This document shows, piece by piece, positions 11,997 to 25,099 of a stretch of 64,000 bases of DNA; positions within the stretch are counted from its first letter, which is position 1, and each line of letters begins with the position of its first letter. Where the stretch lies: contig JAZAYU010000013.1 in the NCBI GenBank assembly GCA_038501625.1, positions 7,192,001 to 7,256,000 of the forward strand, read 5' to 3'. A program made the position numbers and the translations under genes. Under the pieces are notes generated by a model, which was given only the letters and a program-made list of their open reading frames with translations, was not told the origin of the DNA and did not search any database. This DNA comes from Corbicula japonica. Taxonomy: Eukaryota > Mollusca > Bivalvia > Venerida > Cyrenidae.

Positions 11997-13710
11997 AGCT
12001 TTCACTTGTTGCTTTTGTAACCAAGATGAATTTTGGATGCATGGTATCTATAAACTGTTGTTCATATGTTATTTTGATCCTCAATTTTGTTTTTATTCGC
12101 ATGAACTGTATAGGGGACATCTAATGTCCATGACTTTAAATAATTTTACAATGATCATATTTTAGTTAAATCATTTTTTTGAAACTCTGCACTTAAGTTT
12201 GATTTATGTCGATAATTTTCAGCAAAAAAAATCTAGCAAAAGGTCTAATGTATAATAGTTTTTGGTGTATGTTGTAATATCCAGTAGATTCTATTGCTTT
12301 CATTATCCATCTGGTGATTTTAGAAACCACATACCATTATAGAATCTTGTTATTTAGAAACTATTCACTTTTATGCATACTATTTAGATATCTGTATTTA
12401 AGTAGTTAATTTGTAATAAACCTAATGTTTAAGAAATGCAAGTTATTTGCTGAATCAAATAACATTTTAAGACAATGTATGGTTACTTCTGAACTAATTG
12501 ACTACTGCTTCAGGGATTCTTTCCTTCTTTAACAGGGGCCATTTACAAGAGTCTTCTGTTATCAAAATTTATTAAAAATCATGCAGTTTTACCCAACAAG
12601 TTTCTTAATTTGTTTTTTTCATTCCCCTTCAGAGACTCTATTGCACTATTTTCCCAATAATTGGGGTCCCTTTCCCTGGCAATGAAAAAATTAGCCATGT
12701 ACTTGCATTTCTTGAGCATTTATGTTCAACTTTGTGATTATAATTATGACACACCATGAGAAAACAAGGCTAACTGTTGTTATGATCAGAGTATATACTA
12801 ATCAGAATGGACATTCACATGGTTCTAAAAGAATCTTAACTATTTTGATATATTTATAATGCTTCTCTGACTGAATGGCAAACAGCTAAGACCCTGATTA
12901 TACTGACCAAATGGCAGGCTGATCTGGGTCTACACTGGGTGCAAACGATAATAGTGCCATTTTGTCACGGTCAATTCCCGTGTATTACTTCGATATGTAA
13001 AATGACAACAGATGTGTAGTCACAATGGTGTGTTTGTAATGGGACCTTTTATTGTCTACTTGATACACCATTTTAATGCTTGTGTTGTCATCAAAGTGGC
13101 TTTGACACTGTCACTTAAGCTATAGCACAATTCAGTAAACTAACAATGCAGTTATGGCAAAAATATTTCTATCAATTTACTGAATAACAAATTAAAAAGT
13201 TTGTTCAACTCGGGAATATTCAATCAAAATGAAAAGAATTCAATGAATTCACAGGCTGTCAAACTGCAGAAATTCATAATAAAAATTTACACAAAATAAT
13301 AAATTACCTACATAACATAATATTCTTTCGTGTATTTTAATTAAAGCCAAATTTCAAACATTCAAGATAGGTACCAACACTGGCCTTTAAAGATGTCCAT
13401 ATTAGGACACTGTATTAGGATTTAATAATATAATACACTAACATTTAAATGTGGCTGTAGTTTGGAGGGTGGGATGAAATAAATTTAACAGAAGAGAACG
13501 AGATAAAACAAACTAGAATTAGCTAGTCACCTGTGTGCCACTGTCTGCACAAGGAATATGTTTTTAGTATAAATACACAAAATTTTGACATGGATACTGA
13601 TGACCACCTAAAGTCTATCTGTTGAAATCATTAACCCTTAATCGTTTGAAAGCGTGCTTCAGTTTCAACATTCTGTTTGCACTCATGTTATAGTATATAA
13701 ATATTACATG
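11997..13710. other. Unassigned AT-rich DNA
   Basis: No splice-supported coding exon is seen. A fragment resembling one hairpin of the TTAA MITE occurs near 12880-12945 (CTGATCTGGGTCTACACTGG). Confidence 0.4.
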
Positions 13711-13822
13711 TCTGACAGGGTGACAGTAAAATTGTCAACTTGAGGAAATACTGTCGACCGAGGCAAAGCCGAGGTTGACAGTATTTTCGAAAGTTGACAA
13801 TTTTACTGTCACCCTGTCAGAC
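13711..13822. repeat. Long perfect hairpin
   Basis: The left arm TCTGACAGGGTGACAGTAAA continues into TTGTCAAC and CAATACTGTC-like sequence, and the right arm is its complement ending TTTTACTGTCACCCTGTCAGA. The loop contains GACCGAGGCAAAGCCGAGG. Related ACAGTATTTT / GACAGTAAAT motifs lie at 14085-14125, so it may be the end of a larger foldback element. Confidence 0.65.
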
Positions 13823-14384
13823 AATTTTAACATTTATTTTATTATACCTAAAAACTATTCAAACAATAGCGCAGCTGGTTGTTCAATTCGGTGGGGTTGT
13901 CCACAATTTCACTTAATTCCATGTTTTTTGACCCAGAGTCTTTAAATCTGCTCGTTTATGGTAGAAAAACGTTTGTTGCTTGACATTATTGTCGTCTGTT
14001 TACAACGGAAATGTAAAAATAGATATTGCGCATGCGCGAATGGTTCAGTATAATTTTCGAACATTCTGTACCTATGGTAGCGAGTGACAGTATTTTTCCG
14101 ACAGTAAATTTTTTTTGGACAGTACTTATATGTCATGGTGGCCTATGGAAGATTAACATTGTAAATGAAATTGAGGTATATTAATACATCATGTTCAATG
14201 TTTTTAATTTGCCAACATAAGGGAATACATCCTCCATCTGGTTGTTTATCAGTAAATATGGTACGTATAGTTCAGTCAACGATGTGACCATCTGAAGAAT
14301 CTCACAAATCTCGTGTAGAATAATAAAGATTGAGTCATCGATTATCTGAAGTAATTAAAATGGCATTTAAGACCATTACCATGT

Positions 14385-14640
14385 TCAAACAGTTAAAACT
14401 CAGTGCTTGTTCACAGCTCTGCGCTTGTAATCGGCAGACCCTCCCCACTGTGAGTTTGAATCTTGCTGGGGTCCTAACAACTTTCAAGCGAGGAAATTGC
14501 TTGCGGATGTCGGTGTTCAATTCTGATTCATCACAGGAAGGATGGTAAGGTGAATTGCCCATCTGTAACCGATAAAACATGTTGAAAACTGGCATAAAAC
14601 CCAAACAAACAATGTTGACAAACAAACAAACTAAAATATT
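14385..14640 (+). repeat. Probable tRNA-derived SINE
   Basis: GCGCTTGTAATCGGCAGACC then GTGAGTTTGAATCTTGC resembles a tRNA-like region with an eroded box B. The body ends in a tail of AAAC/CAAACAAACAA type. Box A is not clear. Confidence 0.4.
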
Positions 14641-15945
14641 TGAAGTATTGCTATTAAAACTTAAATGTCATACCCAGTGTTACATGCTGTATATAGTATT
14701 GCGACTCCTGGTTTACCTGAAAAAAGTACATTCACATCGTGTGTAGATTGTTTATTTCTTCTGAAAGCTTCAACGATTACAAATGTAATCACTAGTGCAT
14801 TGTATTTCAACAATTTATTGCATTTAAGTACAAGCTATAAACAATATAGTTACACATTATGTTGCAACAGTATTGGGATTATTGATAAAAGTCTATACAC
14901 TATCTCATAACTTATAAGATGACAATGTGTGTACACGTACTTCTTTGAAAGCATGAAGATTGAACAGTAATATCATTGATGGTTATAAAAAAACTCTCTT
15001 GTTCATATTTTCTGACTTCTGATTTATGCATGAAGTCATTGTTGTTATCATACTGTTGAGTACTAAGGGTTCACTTTGCTCTTGGACATGTTCTTCTTTC
15101 TGTCTGATGTATTTTTAATGGCGTTGCTGGTGTGCATATGCCATCCAAACCATGCCAATTGTCATCATGACTTAGAGGAGAAAAAAAAGCTCTCAGGTAA
15201 ACCTGATGGTAGGGCTGTTGGCTGAAATTGAATTTGGTTTGTTTGATGAAGCTAAAATTGCTTGTTATATGTTTTCAACACATGTTGAATGTTATTTCTT
15301 CTTTAAATGCAGCATTGCGTCATTGCATGGCATATGATTTCTAACTTTCTGTGGATGTTTAAGACGAGAAGCTTGATGACCAAGTTGATGATTTTTGACT
15401 ATTTTATGATTTCATGGTTGCAAAGATTTTTAACTCAGGATTTCAAAGAATGCCCTATTGTAAAAATGGACAGAGCGCCAGACCATCTTGCATTAAAGAC
15501 ATCGGTAATTTTAATTGACGGTCAAGTTTTTGATAGAGATTATGCACGAGTAAGCAAGACACTGTCAAACCCCTGTTATTGTATTTACTGAAGTGTTAAA
15601 ATTGAGGCCCGACTGCTAAATCGGTAATAGTATAATGAACAGGTCAATCAATAACTTATTAAATAACCAGACATGGCGACTTTTTTAAGAATGTGCATGG
15701 GAATTTAAACAGCAAAAGAAATGCGCTTTATGGTTAGTTGATCATTTGTAAACATTGATGGTGAAAATATAACTTTACTACTTTTATACACGCATGTGGT
15801 TGAACAATCAGAAGGGCGTCATAATAACATCCCTTGGTTTGACATCAGGAAGTACTGTTATAAGTACAGTTGCAAAAAAGCAAGTATAATTATACAGTAT
15901 AAATAAGGAAGGCTGTACCTTTCCCTTTCAATTTGTTCTTCTGTC
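14641..15945. other. Unassigned DNA
   Basis: Only short ORFs without recognisable domains or flanking splice signals. The longest, at 15307-15591 (+), has no family resemblance that I can name. Confidence 0.35.
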
Positions 15946-16235
15946 TTGTCACTGTGAGTGAATTTGTTCCAGATGCATGCATTGCTTTTTTGTCACCCTT
16001 TCGAAGAAAAAGGCAATACTTAGGGATTGCTTTGTCTGTCTGTTATATTTTTTAACATTTTTTTTTTATCAAACTTTCAAATTTTATTGCTTACGATAAC
16101 ACAATCATGATGATGCAAAATTCTTTAGGTCAAGGTCACATTTGATGGAGTTATGCCCTTTTCTTGGATTTTTTATTCTGACAGAGTATTGGAGGGCGAC
16201 ACAAGTGTTCAACAGAAAACCCATCTAGTAAAATT
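15946..16235. repeat. Fragment of the 'gggcgacacaa' repeat family
   Basis: It runs from TTTTTTGTCACCCTTTCGAA to GGGCGACACAAGTGTTCAAC and GAAAACCCATCTAGT. These ends match, in inverse order, the ends of the larger element at 31880-32998. Confidence 0.55.
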
Positions 16236-16846
16236 ATTGTGACAACCTTACTAATTTTGGAGGCGCATTTTGTCACATTTAAACACAACAAGATTAGATC
16301 GGGTTTCCTTCTTTTATCAATAATAATTCTTAATAGTATGTGTAATATACACAACAATTCTAATATAAATAATTATCTCAAGTTTCACTAGTAATGTAAT
16401 AGAAATTATGTTGGTGAAACTTTGTAAAATCAACTTAATAAAATATTAATACCCCATAAGTAATAAAAAAACCCCCAAAATTCCAATAATTTTCCTGACT
16501 GTTCTGACTTCCAAATGAAAAATCTGAGCTTATATAGTGCTTGGCTAGAATTCGGCCGAATCCAGCAGACAGCGGAATTCAACCAGAATGCGGCAGAATC
16601 CAAGAACTATAATAGCTAACTTTGCGGAATCCCGCAAAATACTTAATAATGTTGAATGAAAGTTTACAAGGTTTTACCCTAAATACACGGACAAATATTT
16701 TGCGAAATTCATTTAAAACCTAATATGAGTGTTTATGGGTTTACTGATGGTGTCTTGGTGTGGCTTTCTTTATTGCTGTAATTTCTTCGGTACTGCTGCT
16801 GGTTGTTTTTTTTGTAATACGGTTGGTACGTGTGAAATTTCTGCTT
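16236..16846. other. Unassigned DNA with GAATTC/GCGGAAT iterations
   Basis: Around 16545-16635 there are short repeats of the kind TGCGGAATTC. No gene is seen. Confidence 0.3.
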
Positions 16847-17045
16847 GTTATGGGCATGGTAGTTGATGGTAGCTGTTGCTGGGTTTTTCATTATTTGTAG
16901 AATTTACGTTTTCATTATTTTCTCTGGTATTCAGTCTCTCAGTGAGACCGTTAAGTTCCTCGATTAGATTACCAAGGGCTAGACCCATTGTTTTAACCTC
17001 ACCTCTCAGGAAGGTTATCTCTTCCTTGAGTTCTTCGTGGGCTTA
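16847..17045 (-). pseudogene. Short coiled-coil-like coding fragment
   Basis: The minus strand reads through about 65 codons (HEELKEEITFLRGEVKTMG, IEELNGLTERLNTRENNENV) before a stop at 16847. The heptad pattern looks like a coiled coil followed by an Asn-rich tail. It could be the end of a retroelement ORF1 or a cellular exon; no start codon or splice acceptor stands out. I cannot name the protein. Confidence 0.3.
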
Positions 17046-17312
17046 ACCAGGTAAACTTGCTATTCTATTTAAAAACATCACTATTGGAAAACACAGGTTA
17101 TCGAATGACATATTAAGATAAAATTAGAAAACTTCATACAGCAACATTGGTACAGTACCCCACCCATTAAGAATTAACAGGCAATAACTTCAGTGCAAAA
17201 ATAAATGCATCAGCGAGAACCAATTAGGGTTCACATTATGCCAGTCATTTTCCCAGTCACTATCTGTAAAAGAACAAGATAGTACAGTTTATGAAAAAAG
17301 TATATTTCCTAT

Positions 17313-17536
17313 TAACCCTTTCCTCCATATATACACCTTTTTACTCATGTGTGACCAGTGTAGATCCAGATCAGCCGGCACATCCGATGCACTGATCGCA
17401 TTTTGGTCGAGATAACCTAACAAATCAGAAAGGGAAAAGTTTAGATCCTGATCAGACATCAAGGATGTGCCAGCTGATCTGGATCTAAATTGTTCACCCT
17501 TGCAATTTAGGTGTATCTATGGAAAGGAAAGGGTTA
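17313..17536. mobile_element. TTAA double-hairpin MITE
   Basis: TTAACCCTTTCCTCCATATA ... CTATGGAAAGGAAAGGGTTAA; both hairpins are present with small deletions in the first. Confidence 0.8.
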
Positions 17537-18707
17537 AGTTTTTTTACTCCATCGGGATGTTGGAAAGTCTGGTGATGTTAAGGCTGATGACGTCTGCTTC
17601 TAAGACTAAAGTGGCAGAATCTGCAGAAATTGTCAGCAGTGAAGTTTTTTAATAGGGCAGTGGTCTGTCTGCTATTGGATCTGAAGGGAACCATACACTG
17701 GTTTGGTGGAGGGACTGTGCTTGTTGATAGCAAAACATTGTTATTAAACTGGTTCACTGCTCCGGGCCCTATTGCACTTAATTTCCATGGTCTAGTTTTG
17801 GTCAGTATTCCGTTAGGCCCTGTTGCTCTTAGCTTGTATCACCAAGTTGTGTTGAGAACTTTGTAATCCCTTAATATGACCCTTTCACACTTACAAGTAA
17901 TATCCATGGCCAAGTTTTGGTCAGTACTTCGTACTCCCATAAGGCACAATTACACTTAGCTTCCACGGTCTGGTTGTGGTGAGAACTTTGTAAGTCCATG
18001 TTAGAAAACAGATGATATTTATGATAGGGGCCACTATATTCCCCCCCCCCCCTCTCCAAATATTTTTGGGGGATCATAAATTTATTATGCAAAATTTAAT
18101 GTAATATTCTTGAATAATAGAAAGTGTGAAATATGATAATAAGTTTTTAATAATTCAAGATTGATAAGTACATAAATTTAAATGTTTACGATCATGAGTT
18201 AATGTTCTTGTTATTGCTTTTATTTACCATTTGTGTGTCTAGATCCACTCCAGAACCCATCTTCTGTTTTCTTTGCAAGAGAAATGTTCTCTGGCAATAG
18301 CCAGCTCATGTATTGGAATGTCACTTAGACAATACATTATACATAGGAAGGCCAAATAGGTTACATATGCATGCATATTCTTGGCCAGAATGTTGTGGAT
18401 AGTTACTTTAAATTACATCATTTAATAATATGTGCAACACAAAAATAAGTGTCAACCAATTTTGTTTGGTCCTTGTGTACTTAACTTCCACGGCCTTGGT
18501 GTAGTGAACACTGTTTTCTGAGATGATATCTATAATATACAAAAAGAAAATTAGTATTATATTACCAATTTTGTGTTGTCCTTGTGTACTTGACTTCCAC
18601 GGCCTTGATGAAGTAAGCACTGTTACCTGAGATGTTATCAATAATATGCAATAACAAAATTAGTATTAAAATAAGTTTTATTATTATTACAACAAAATTA
18701 TTTATTT
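17537..18707. other. Diverged short tandem repeats, no gene
   Basis: About 17690-18000 and 18470-18625 contain repeats of the type CTTAGCTTCCACGGTCT / CTTGACTTCCACGGCCTTG. ORFs across them are incidental. Confidence 0.4.
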
Positions 18708-20290
18708 CTATTTATAAAGATATTTTTGCACCGATTGGAATTTTCTGGTGTTATCCTTTGTTGAACAACTGAACTTATTAGTAACAATATCTCTTCCTTT
18801 TGGAATATTTTTATAATAATCAGGATTTTCTTCCCATTTGAAACCTTTAAAACTTAATTGCTGTGACATAGCCCAACCATATAAATTGTTTGCATCAAGA
18901 TATAGTAAATATTTTTCCATTAAGAAATCATTTAAGTTTCCTCCATTCTTTAATACCGTATATTCCCTATTAAACGCCCCTCCCCTAATAAATGCCCCCC
19001 CAGTCTTTTTTCAAAAGTAAACAAGTGACTTACAATGACATGACAATCTTTAATCTCTCAGTATTAATCCAAATGAATACATTTCATCATTTCGGTGTGA
19101 AAAATTTCATTTCAGGTTAAGTTTTTTAAAAATAAGTTATAGGAAAATGACAAAATTGTTTCCTACGGTTATTTATTAAAAAATAACACAATTATTGAAA
19201 ACTACATTTTGTCAATAGTTGGTCTCTATTAAACGCCCCCCCTTTGCAAAATGTAACGCCCCTGGGGGCGTTTAATAGGGAATATACGGTAGTTCTAAAC
19301 ATTTTTTCATTTCATTTTCATCTAATATTCTATTTCCCCTATCATGATAATTAGGTGTATATTATAATTTATTAAATGCTTTGACATGTCTTGGGCCTAG
19401 AACACCAGAGAAACCACCTCTGATACCTTTCTCAAACATTTGTAACATATCAACATTGGTTAATAATTCTAATTCAATTCCTGTATATTTTAATCCACAT
19501 TGCCATGTTAAACCAGGAGCAGAGTAACAATAACAAGGATCTATTTCATGATATTTTAAAAAGAATTTTCTAAATTTTTCAAACGCATCTGCTAAGATAA
19601 GAACATCTGTTTTAAGATATAAATTATGATAGTCTAATAAATTTTTACAATTATAATGTTTCCAGACTCTCTGCGCATGTTCATACTCTTCATCTGTAAT
19701 TGTTTTTTGGGTTAATGTGGAATAAAATTCTTTAATATCTGGCAATTTCTCTTCTTTTAATTTTTCTATAGAATCTACATATTCATATGGATAGAATCCT
19801 TATTGTTTTAGTAAAGAAATATTTCCATCAAACTCTTTTTCTAAAATAGGAAACTCATCCATTGATTTAGCGATGTCTGATAAGCCTTTTAACATAAATC
19901 TATATGAATCTAGGAATCTTAATTTTTTATAATAGGATCCATAATCTATAGAAATATAATTTTCTGAGTTTTTAGAAAGAAGTTTTACTTTATTATATTC
20001 ATCTTCATATTTCATCAATTCTTCAATTAAAAAGTGGAAATCATAATTTGATCCATTATGAAAGAACACAGGTATTATTTTTGATTTCTTTCCTTCTTTA
20101 GAATTACAAGAATAACAAGCGGCTCCTCTATATTTACCTGAAAGATGATTATGTTCTCTTACTTTTTTATTTTCTTCAAATTCTTTTTCACAAATATAAC
20201 ATTCAATTGCTTCTTTAAATTCGTTTTCTTCATACTTATTTAATATTGGTTTTTTCTGTTCATTAAGATAGATCTCATAATTTATTTTTA
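18708..20290 (-). pseudogene. Polinton/Maverick-type protein-primed DNA polymerase B, fragment
   Basis: Read on the minus strand from about 20288 downward. First comes a cysteine/histidine region (ECYICEKEFE, HNHLSGKYRGAACYSCN), then an exonuclease-type motif (IPVFFHNGSNYDFHF), a thumb/palm-proximal region (YHNLYLKTDVLILADAFEKF) and the palm A motif (LYLDANNLYGWAMS). These are typical of DNA_pol_B_2 enzymes of Polintons and related virus-like elements. It is broken by in-frame stops near 19800 and 19360, a MITE at 18956-19289 and a frame change across that MITE. It ends at 18708, before the later polymerase motifs. Upstream it abuts a bivalve repeat at 20290. It is a relic that makes no polymerase; the element's capsid and integrase genes are not in the window. 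Confidence 0.85.
18956..19289. mobile_element. TA-flanked MITE inside the polymerase relic
   Basis: Perfect 25-bp inverted ends (CCGTATATTCCCTATTAAAC..., complement at the right end) with TA at 18954-18955 and 19290-19291. CGCCCC blocks are repeated near both ends. It is 334 bp with no ORF, and it inserted after the polymerase fragment was already in place. Confidence 0.85.
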
Positions 20291-21493
20291 TACCCCCACA
20301 AACGAAGTTTGAGGGGGTATATAGGAGTGAGCTTGTCGGTCGGTCGGTCGGTCGGTCGGTCGGTCGGATTCTTCGTTTCCAGATGATAACTCATGAAAGA
20401 CTTGACAGAATTAAATAATTTTTGGTACACAGGTATATCGTCATAAGATACAGGTCAAGTTCGATTTTGGGGCTTGTGGGATCAGTGTCAAGGTCACTGT
20501 TACTAAAAATAGAAAAATGGTTTCCGGATGATAACTCATGAAACACTTTACAGATTTAATCCTTGTTTGGTAAATAGATGTAACATCACAAGATACAGGT
20601 CAAGTTCGACTTTGGGGCTGGTGGGGTCAATGTCAAGGTCAGTATTACTAAAAATAGAAAAAGGGTTTCCAGATAATAACTCATGAAAAACTTCACAGAT
20701 TAAATCCTTTTTTGGTACATATATGTAATATCAGAAGATACAGGTCGAGTTCGACTTTGGGGCCTGAGGGGTCAGTGTCAAGGTCACTGTAACTTAAAAA
20801 AGAAAAATTGTTTCTGGACTATAACTCATGAAATACTTCATAGATTTAATTATTTTTTGGGACACAGATGTAACATAACAAGATAAAGATTAGGTTTGAC
20901 TTTGGGGCCTGTGGGTTCAAGGTCAAGGTCACTGTTATTTAAACTTCAAAACTTCGTTTCCACTCAGTAACTATAGCTTGGAATGAGATTCTTAAATGAA
21001 ATTTGGTGTATTGATGGTTTTTGTGAAGATGACTTTTGGGTTTTCAAGGCCTGTGGGGTCAAGGTCACTGTTACTAAAAATAGAAAATAAACTGTATGCT
21101 CAATAACTTTGGTTCAGAATGAGATATTGTGATGAAAATTGCTATATAGGTAGTGTCTGTGAAGACGAAACTTGGTATTGAAATTGGGCCTGATGGGGTC
21201 AAGGTCACTGTTACTAAAAATAGAAAAAATGGTTTCTGGATGATTTCTCATAAACAATGTTTGGCACACAGTTCTTAGATAAAAGTTAGATAAAGGCCAC
21301 TGTTACTAACATATTTAAACCATTTCTGCTCAATAAATTTAGAAGGAATGAGATATTGTGATGAAACTTGCTGAATATGTGGCTACTGTGAAGACGACAC
21401 TTTGGATTGAAAGTGGGGCACATTATGCCATTGATTCGAAGCATTCCCAGTTCAATTATCAAGCATACATGTGGGGGTATTTAATCACTTTCA
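20290..21493. repeat. Bivalve-type CCCCCACAAACGAAG element, copy 1
   Basis: It starts TACCCCCACAAACGAAGTTT and is followed by GGTCGGTC repeats. It then has degenerate ~140-bp units with TGATAACTCATGAAA and GGTCACTGTTACTAAAAATA, and ends CATGTGGGGGTATTTAATC. The unit motif GTCACTGTTACTAAAAATAG is shared with the 145-bp array at 3281-6020, which implies a common ancestry of the two element types. Confidence 0.7.
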
Positions 21494-21795
21494 GATTACT
21501 GAGTTTTAGATCTTTCTTTACTTAAGGTTAATTTATTTCCAAAACAATAATCAGTTTCGAAATTTTAATTTGAAAACAAAAGTGCAATAAATACATACAA
21601 GTCAAACACTATAAACATAATATCACTGTTCTGAGTTCTTTTGTCCGAACCGCTCATGGTAAGAGCTGTCACATCCGCTGATCATGTATGATCACTCCTT
21701 ATATGGAATATATACAATAGTAAAGAGTTGTCCCGCCCACTGATCATGTATGATCACTCCTTATATGGAATAAGAAAATCAATATCACATACATA

Positions 21796-22535
21796 TCAAA
21801 CCTCTTGTGAGTGAGTAAGTCCATCTACTGGAATACTGTCTTCATGTCTCCAAAAGGTGGCAAACTCATCGATTGTTAACATTTGTTTGATAAGTTCTTG
21901 TTTTGAAAGAATATCATTGATTGAGACATTAATGTTCAGAAAACCCTTAAATCCTCTAAGTAGATTAGAAAGTTGTCTTAATTTACGAGGATGAGGTATA
22001 GATATATCTATCTTAGATGATAACCATGTGTCCCACGTTTCACTGAACGATCTCTTTTCCTTTTCCTCAAGAAACCAGTTTCTCACATCATTAAGGAAAT
22101 CACCGAAAGTAAGGTTAAACAGCATACCTTGGGCATTATGTCTTCCCAAGTGTTTGTGTGCTTCTTGTAACTGTTTAACAATGTCTTCTCCACTTTGTGG
22201 ATTAAAAACAAACTTCCCCTCGAAATTGCCCTTGATAAATCCACCTTTCTGCTTCTTAGAAAGGTGTGAAGTTCTTCAGGGGTCATGATAGTTTGCTTTC
22301 TTTTCTTTCCCAGTTTTTCTTTAAATAAGTCCTGCACCTTTCTTTTCGGAGCTTTTGGAAGATTTACCGGCCCGAAATTCTTAGCACGTTCGATGGCCTC
22401 AATCATTCTCTGATAGAAAATGATATTTTCATCCAAAGTGTTAATTTCTCCCGAACTCCATGGACAGTTCTGTGGTTGAGACTGCATTTCGGAATCTGGA
22501 ATAATCAATGGATTTACACTTCTTGAATAATCCAA
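21796..22535 (-). pseudogene. Unrecognised ORF with one frameshift
   Basis: Two overlapping minus-strand frames (22535-22083 and 22149-21796) appear to be one coding sequence shifted near 22130. The first part has KAPKRKVQDLFKEKLGKKRK (basic, possible nuclear signal) and TPEELHTFLRSRKVDLSRA; the second has TWLSSKIDISIPHPRKLRQL. I do not recognise the family. It lies between two copies of a bivalve repeat and close to the gag-like ORF at 23562, so it may belong to the same decayed retroelement, but this is a guess. Confidence 0.35.
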
Positions 22536-22829
22536 TAAACGAGAATGAGAGTCCCGGCACTCTTAAATTTCCTTTTCTAGTTCTTTTATAGAAATACTTT
22601 CTTGAGACATGAAAATCCTTCTCGATATCCTACACACTTTCCTAACACATTAATTCACGTCTTCTCACCACTTTACATTTTTACACTTTTTTACTTTTTA
22701 CGTTTTACTGGTTCTTGAGGGGGGTACTGGAAGAGGGGTGGTTAATTTTTTTAAAATATGGGGTAGTTAATTTTTTTTAAAATAGGGGATAGTTAATTTA
22801 AAAAAAAAGGGGGGGTGGACTGGTTCAAT

Positions 22830-23215
22830 ACACTTACTACTAAGTCACTGCTAACATATTCAAACCGTTTCTGCTCAATCAATTTAGAAGGAATGAGATA
22901 TTGTGATGAAACTTGCTTTATATGTGTCTACTGTGAAGACGACACTTAAGATTGGGCCACTTTGGTAAAGGTCACTGTTACTAAAGACAGAAAAACTTTT
23001 TATACGTTAGTGAGAAATGAGATATTGTGATGAAACTTACTGTTTAGGTTGCTATTTTTGAAGACTGCTTGGGATTGAAAATAGGTGTGTGGGATCAAGT
23101 TCAAGGTCACTACTACATGTGTCCAGGTTTCTAGTGTTAGTTACATTACGCAATTGATTCGAAGCATTTCCAGTTCAAGTATCAAGCACACATGTGGGGG
23201 TATTTAATCACTTTC
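22830..23215. repeat. Bivalve-type CCCCCACAAACGAAG element, 3' part of copy 2
   Basis: It shares with copy 1 the blocks TTTCTGCTCAAT, GAATGAGATATTGTGATGAAA and the end CATGTGGGGGTATTTAATC. The head is missing. Confidence 0.6.
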
Positions 23216-23561
23216 AGTGATAATTCTAGTTAAATCCTGTTCTCGAAAAGACATCAAAGCTCTTTTAAGCATATGTCTTTTGACTTCATTTTCTAACCAC
23301 TACCTATTTCAACAAAATCTACGGGCATATAGTTGATGGTCTGTAAGAAATTGTATGATTAACTTAGACTTACCTTCGTAGAAGGGAAGGCAATGGTTGA
23401 TCTCAATTTCATCCGATTGCTAACTCCCTGAGGGCTCACTTACATGAATGAGCCTTAATATATGGTTTCTGACAAATTGTTTGTTTTGCTCCCCCTTCCG
23501 CTGTAAAAAAGGCTTGTCATTGGTCAGTTGGGTGAGCTTGATTTTAGACTCCCCAAGATGT

Positions 23562-24362
23562 TTAATTTTTTCCCCAAGTTGTCCCCAAACAATTCATGGC
23601 TGATGTAGAATTGTCACATAACGGTTTGTATGGCTGCAGGAGATCTTTCCTTATTTCTTCCTTTCTGATAATGCTAATTTTGGCTACTGAATGTGTCAGG
23701 ATTTTAAAAGCATCAATAATTTGGTTCTTGAGTGCTTTGTCTTCCGATTTCTGGGACCGATCTAGCGCCTTCAGATATGGAACCAACGCAAATTGTGCGT
23801 GTTCCTGTGACTTTTGTAAGAAATAGTCTGTATTTTTTGTTTCCCGTTTTAGTTGTGACCATAGGATGTCGTTAACTTTTGGAGTTTGAAGATACTCCAC
23901 ATTTTGAGGACGTTTGTGTCGTTCTTGTAGTGTCTTCCACTTTTCTGGCTGGACCTTGGTAGAGATAGCAGTTTTTGTTAATGCTGCCAGGTTTTCATCT
24001 ATTGCGTCTCCAGTGTCAGTGGACTCCTCAAAATAATCGAGTAGGTCGGATAACCCATCTACCTCCTTGTACTTTTTTTCCGTTTCCTCCTCTTGAAAAA
24101 ATTTACTTAGACCCTCTTCTAATGAATCCGTACTTTCATTGTCACTGCCACTGTTGGATTTTTCCGGAGCTGTCTTTTTGTTTCTTAGATGTTTCTTAGA
24201 TGGACCCGGCTCAACCACAGATTGTGATTGTCTGTTCTGGGACTTAAATTCCCTTATTTCTGTCTGGATCGTTTTTACAGTCTCTGCTAAATCCTTAAAA
24301 GATTTTGTGGTCTTCTTGAAATCTTCGAGATTCTGGTTTACAGCCTCCCCTGTTTCCACCAT
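23562..24362 (-). pseudogene. DIRS-type retrotransposon gag-like ORF, relic 1
   Basis: A 266-codon minus-strand ORF. The N-terminus is coiled-coil-like (FKDLAETVKTIQTEIREFKS), followed by an acidic stretch and then RHKRPQNVEYLQTPKVNDIL...W with a helical C-terminal part. The pattern 'KRPxNvexLxxPkVNxxiW' and a following Gln-rich helix are what I know from gag-like proteins of DIRS-type elements. The same pattern recurs at 25100-25522. No RT lies beside it, so it is either an isolated fragment or an exapted copy. Some animal genomes carry many such orphan ORFs. Confidence 0.5.
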
Positions 24363-25099
24363 GGTCTGTAAGGATTTTTCTTTGGAGGTCGAATGAGTAT
24401 CCGTTCTGAAATTTGAAAAAGGTTAAACTACTTTTATCTGTAAGACTCTCGAGTAACATTATATCAAATTTTGGTACTAAGACAATTAATGTTGTATCTT
24501 AAAGTGTTAACAACCCATAATTCTATTATAAGTATTTTTAGCAACAACCCCATGGTTGATTTGCGCACATGAAAACAGCGAATCATATCGCTTGTTATCT
24601 TCAATGACCCCATCTGGCTTCAGGGAGTAACAATTGGATGAAATTATACTATCCTCAGTGCTTCTTTTCTCAGAATGCACAATTGACCAGCATCACTATA
24701 CACACTACTTATATCACTAAAGCATGGCTGATCCTTAACCATCACTCTTTGCATACACTTCCTGACATTACATTACACCTTTTTCATTAGCACACACATC
24801 GATGTGGAATACCTAGACATAATATCATGCACTCCATTACTAGATTCATTAATGTATTCTCATTATTTAGCAAAGTCAAGTCAAAATTCAGTGTGAGGTA
24901 AATCAAGTATAACAACTTCTTCAACATCAGGAAAGATTGTAAGATTAAACAAGACTTACCAGATTTGTAGGTTGGTTTGAATCTCTTTTCTCCTTTGAAC
25001 TGTGTTGTTGTTGTTGTCTGTACTGTTGATGGTGGATGGGAGTGTAGTTCCCTCCCCACTTCCTTTTCTCTAAAAAATCCTTCTGGGTGGTCTATGCGG

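Noticed and set aside
15307..15591. 94-codon plus-strand ORF
   Set aside because: No recognisable motif, no splice context, and AT-rich hydrophobic composition expected by chance.
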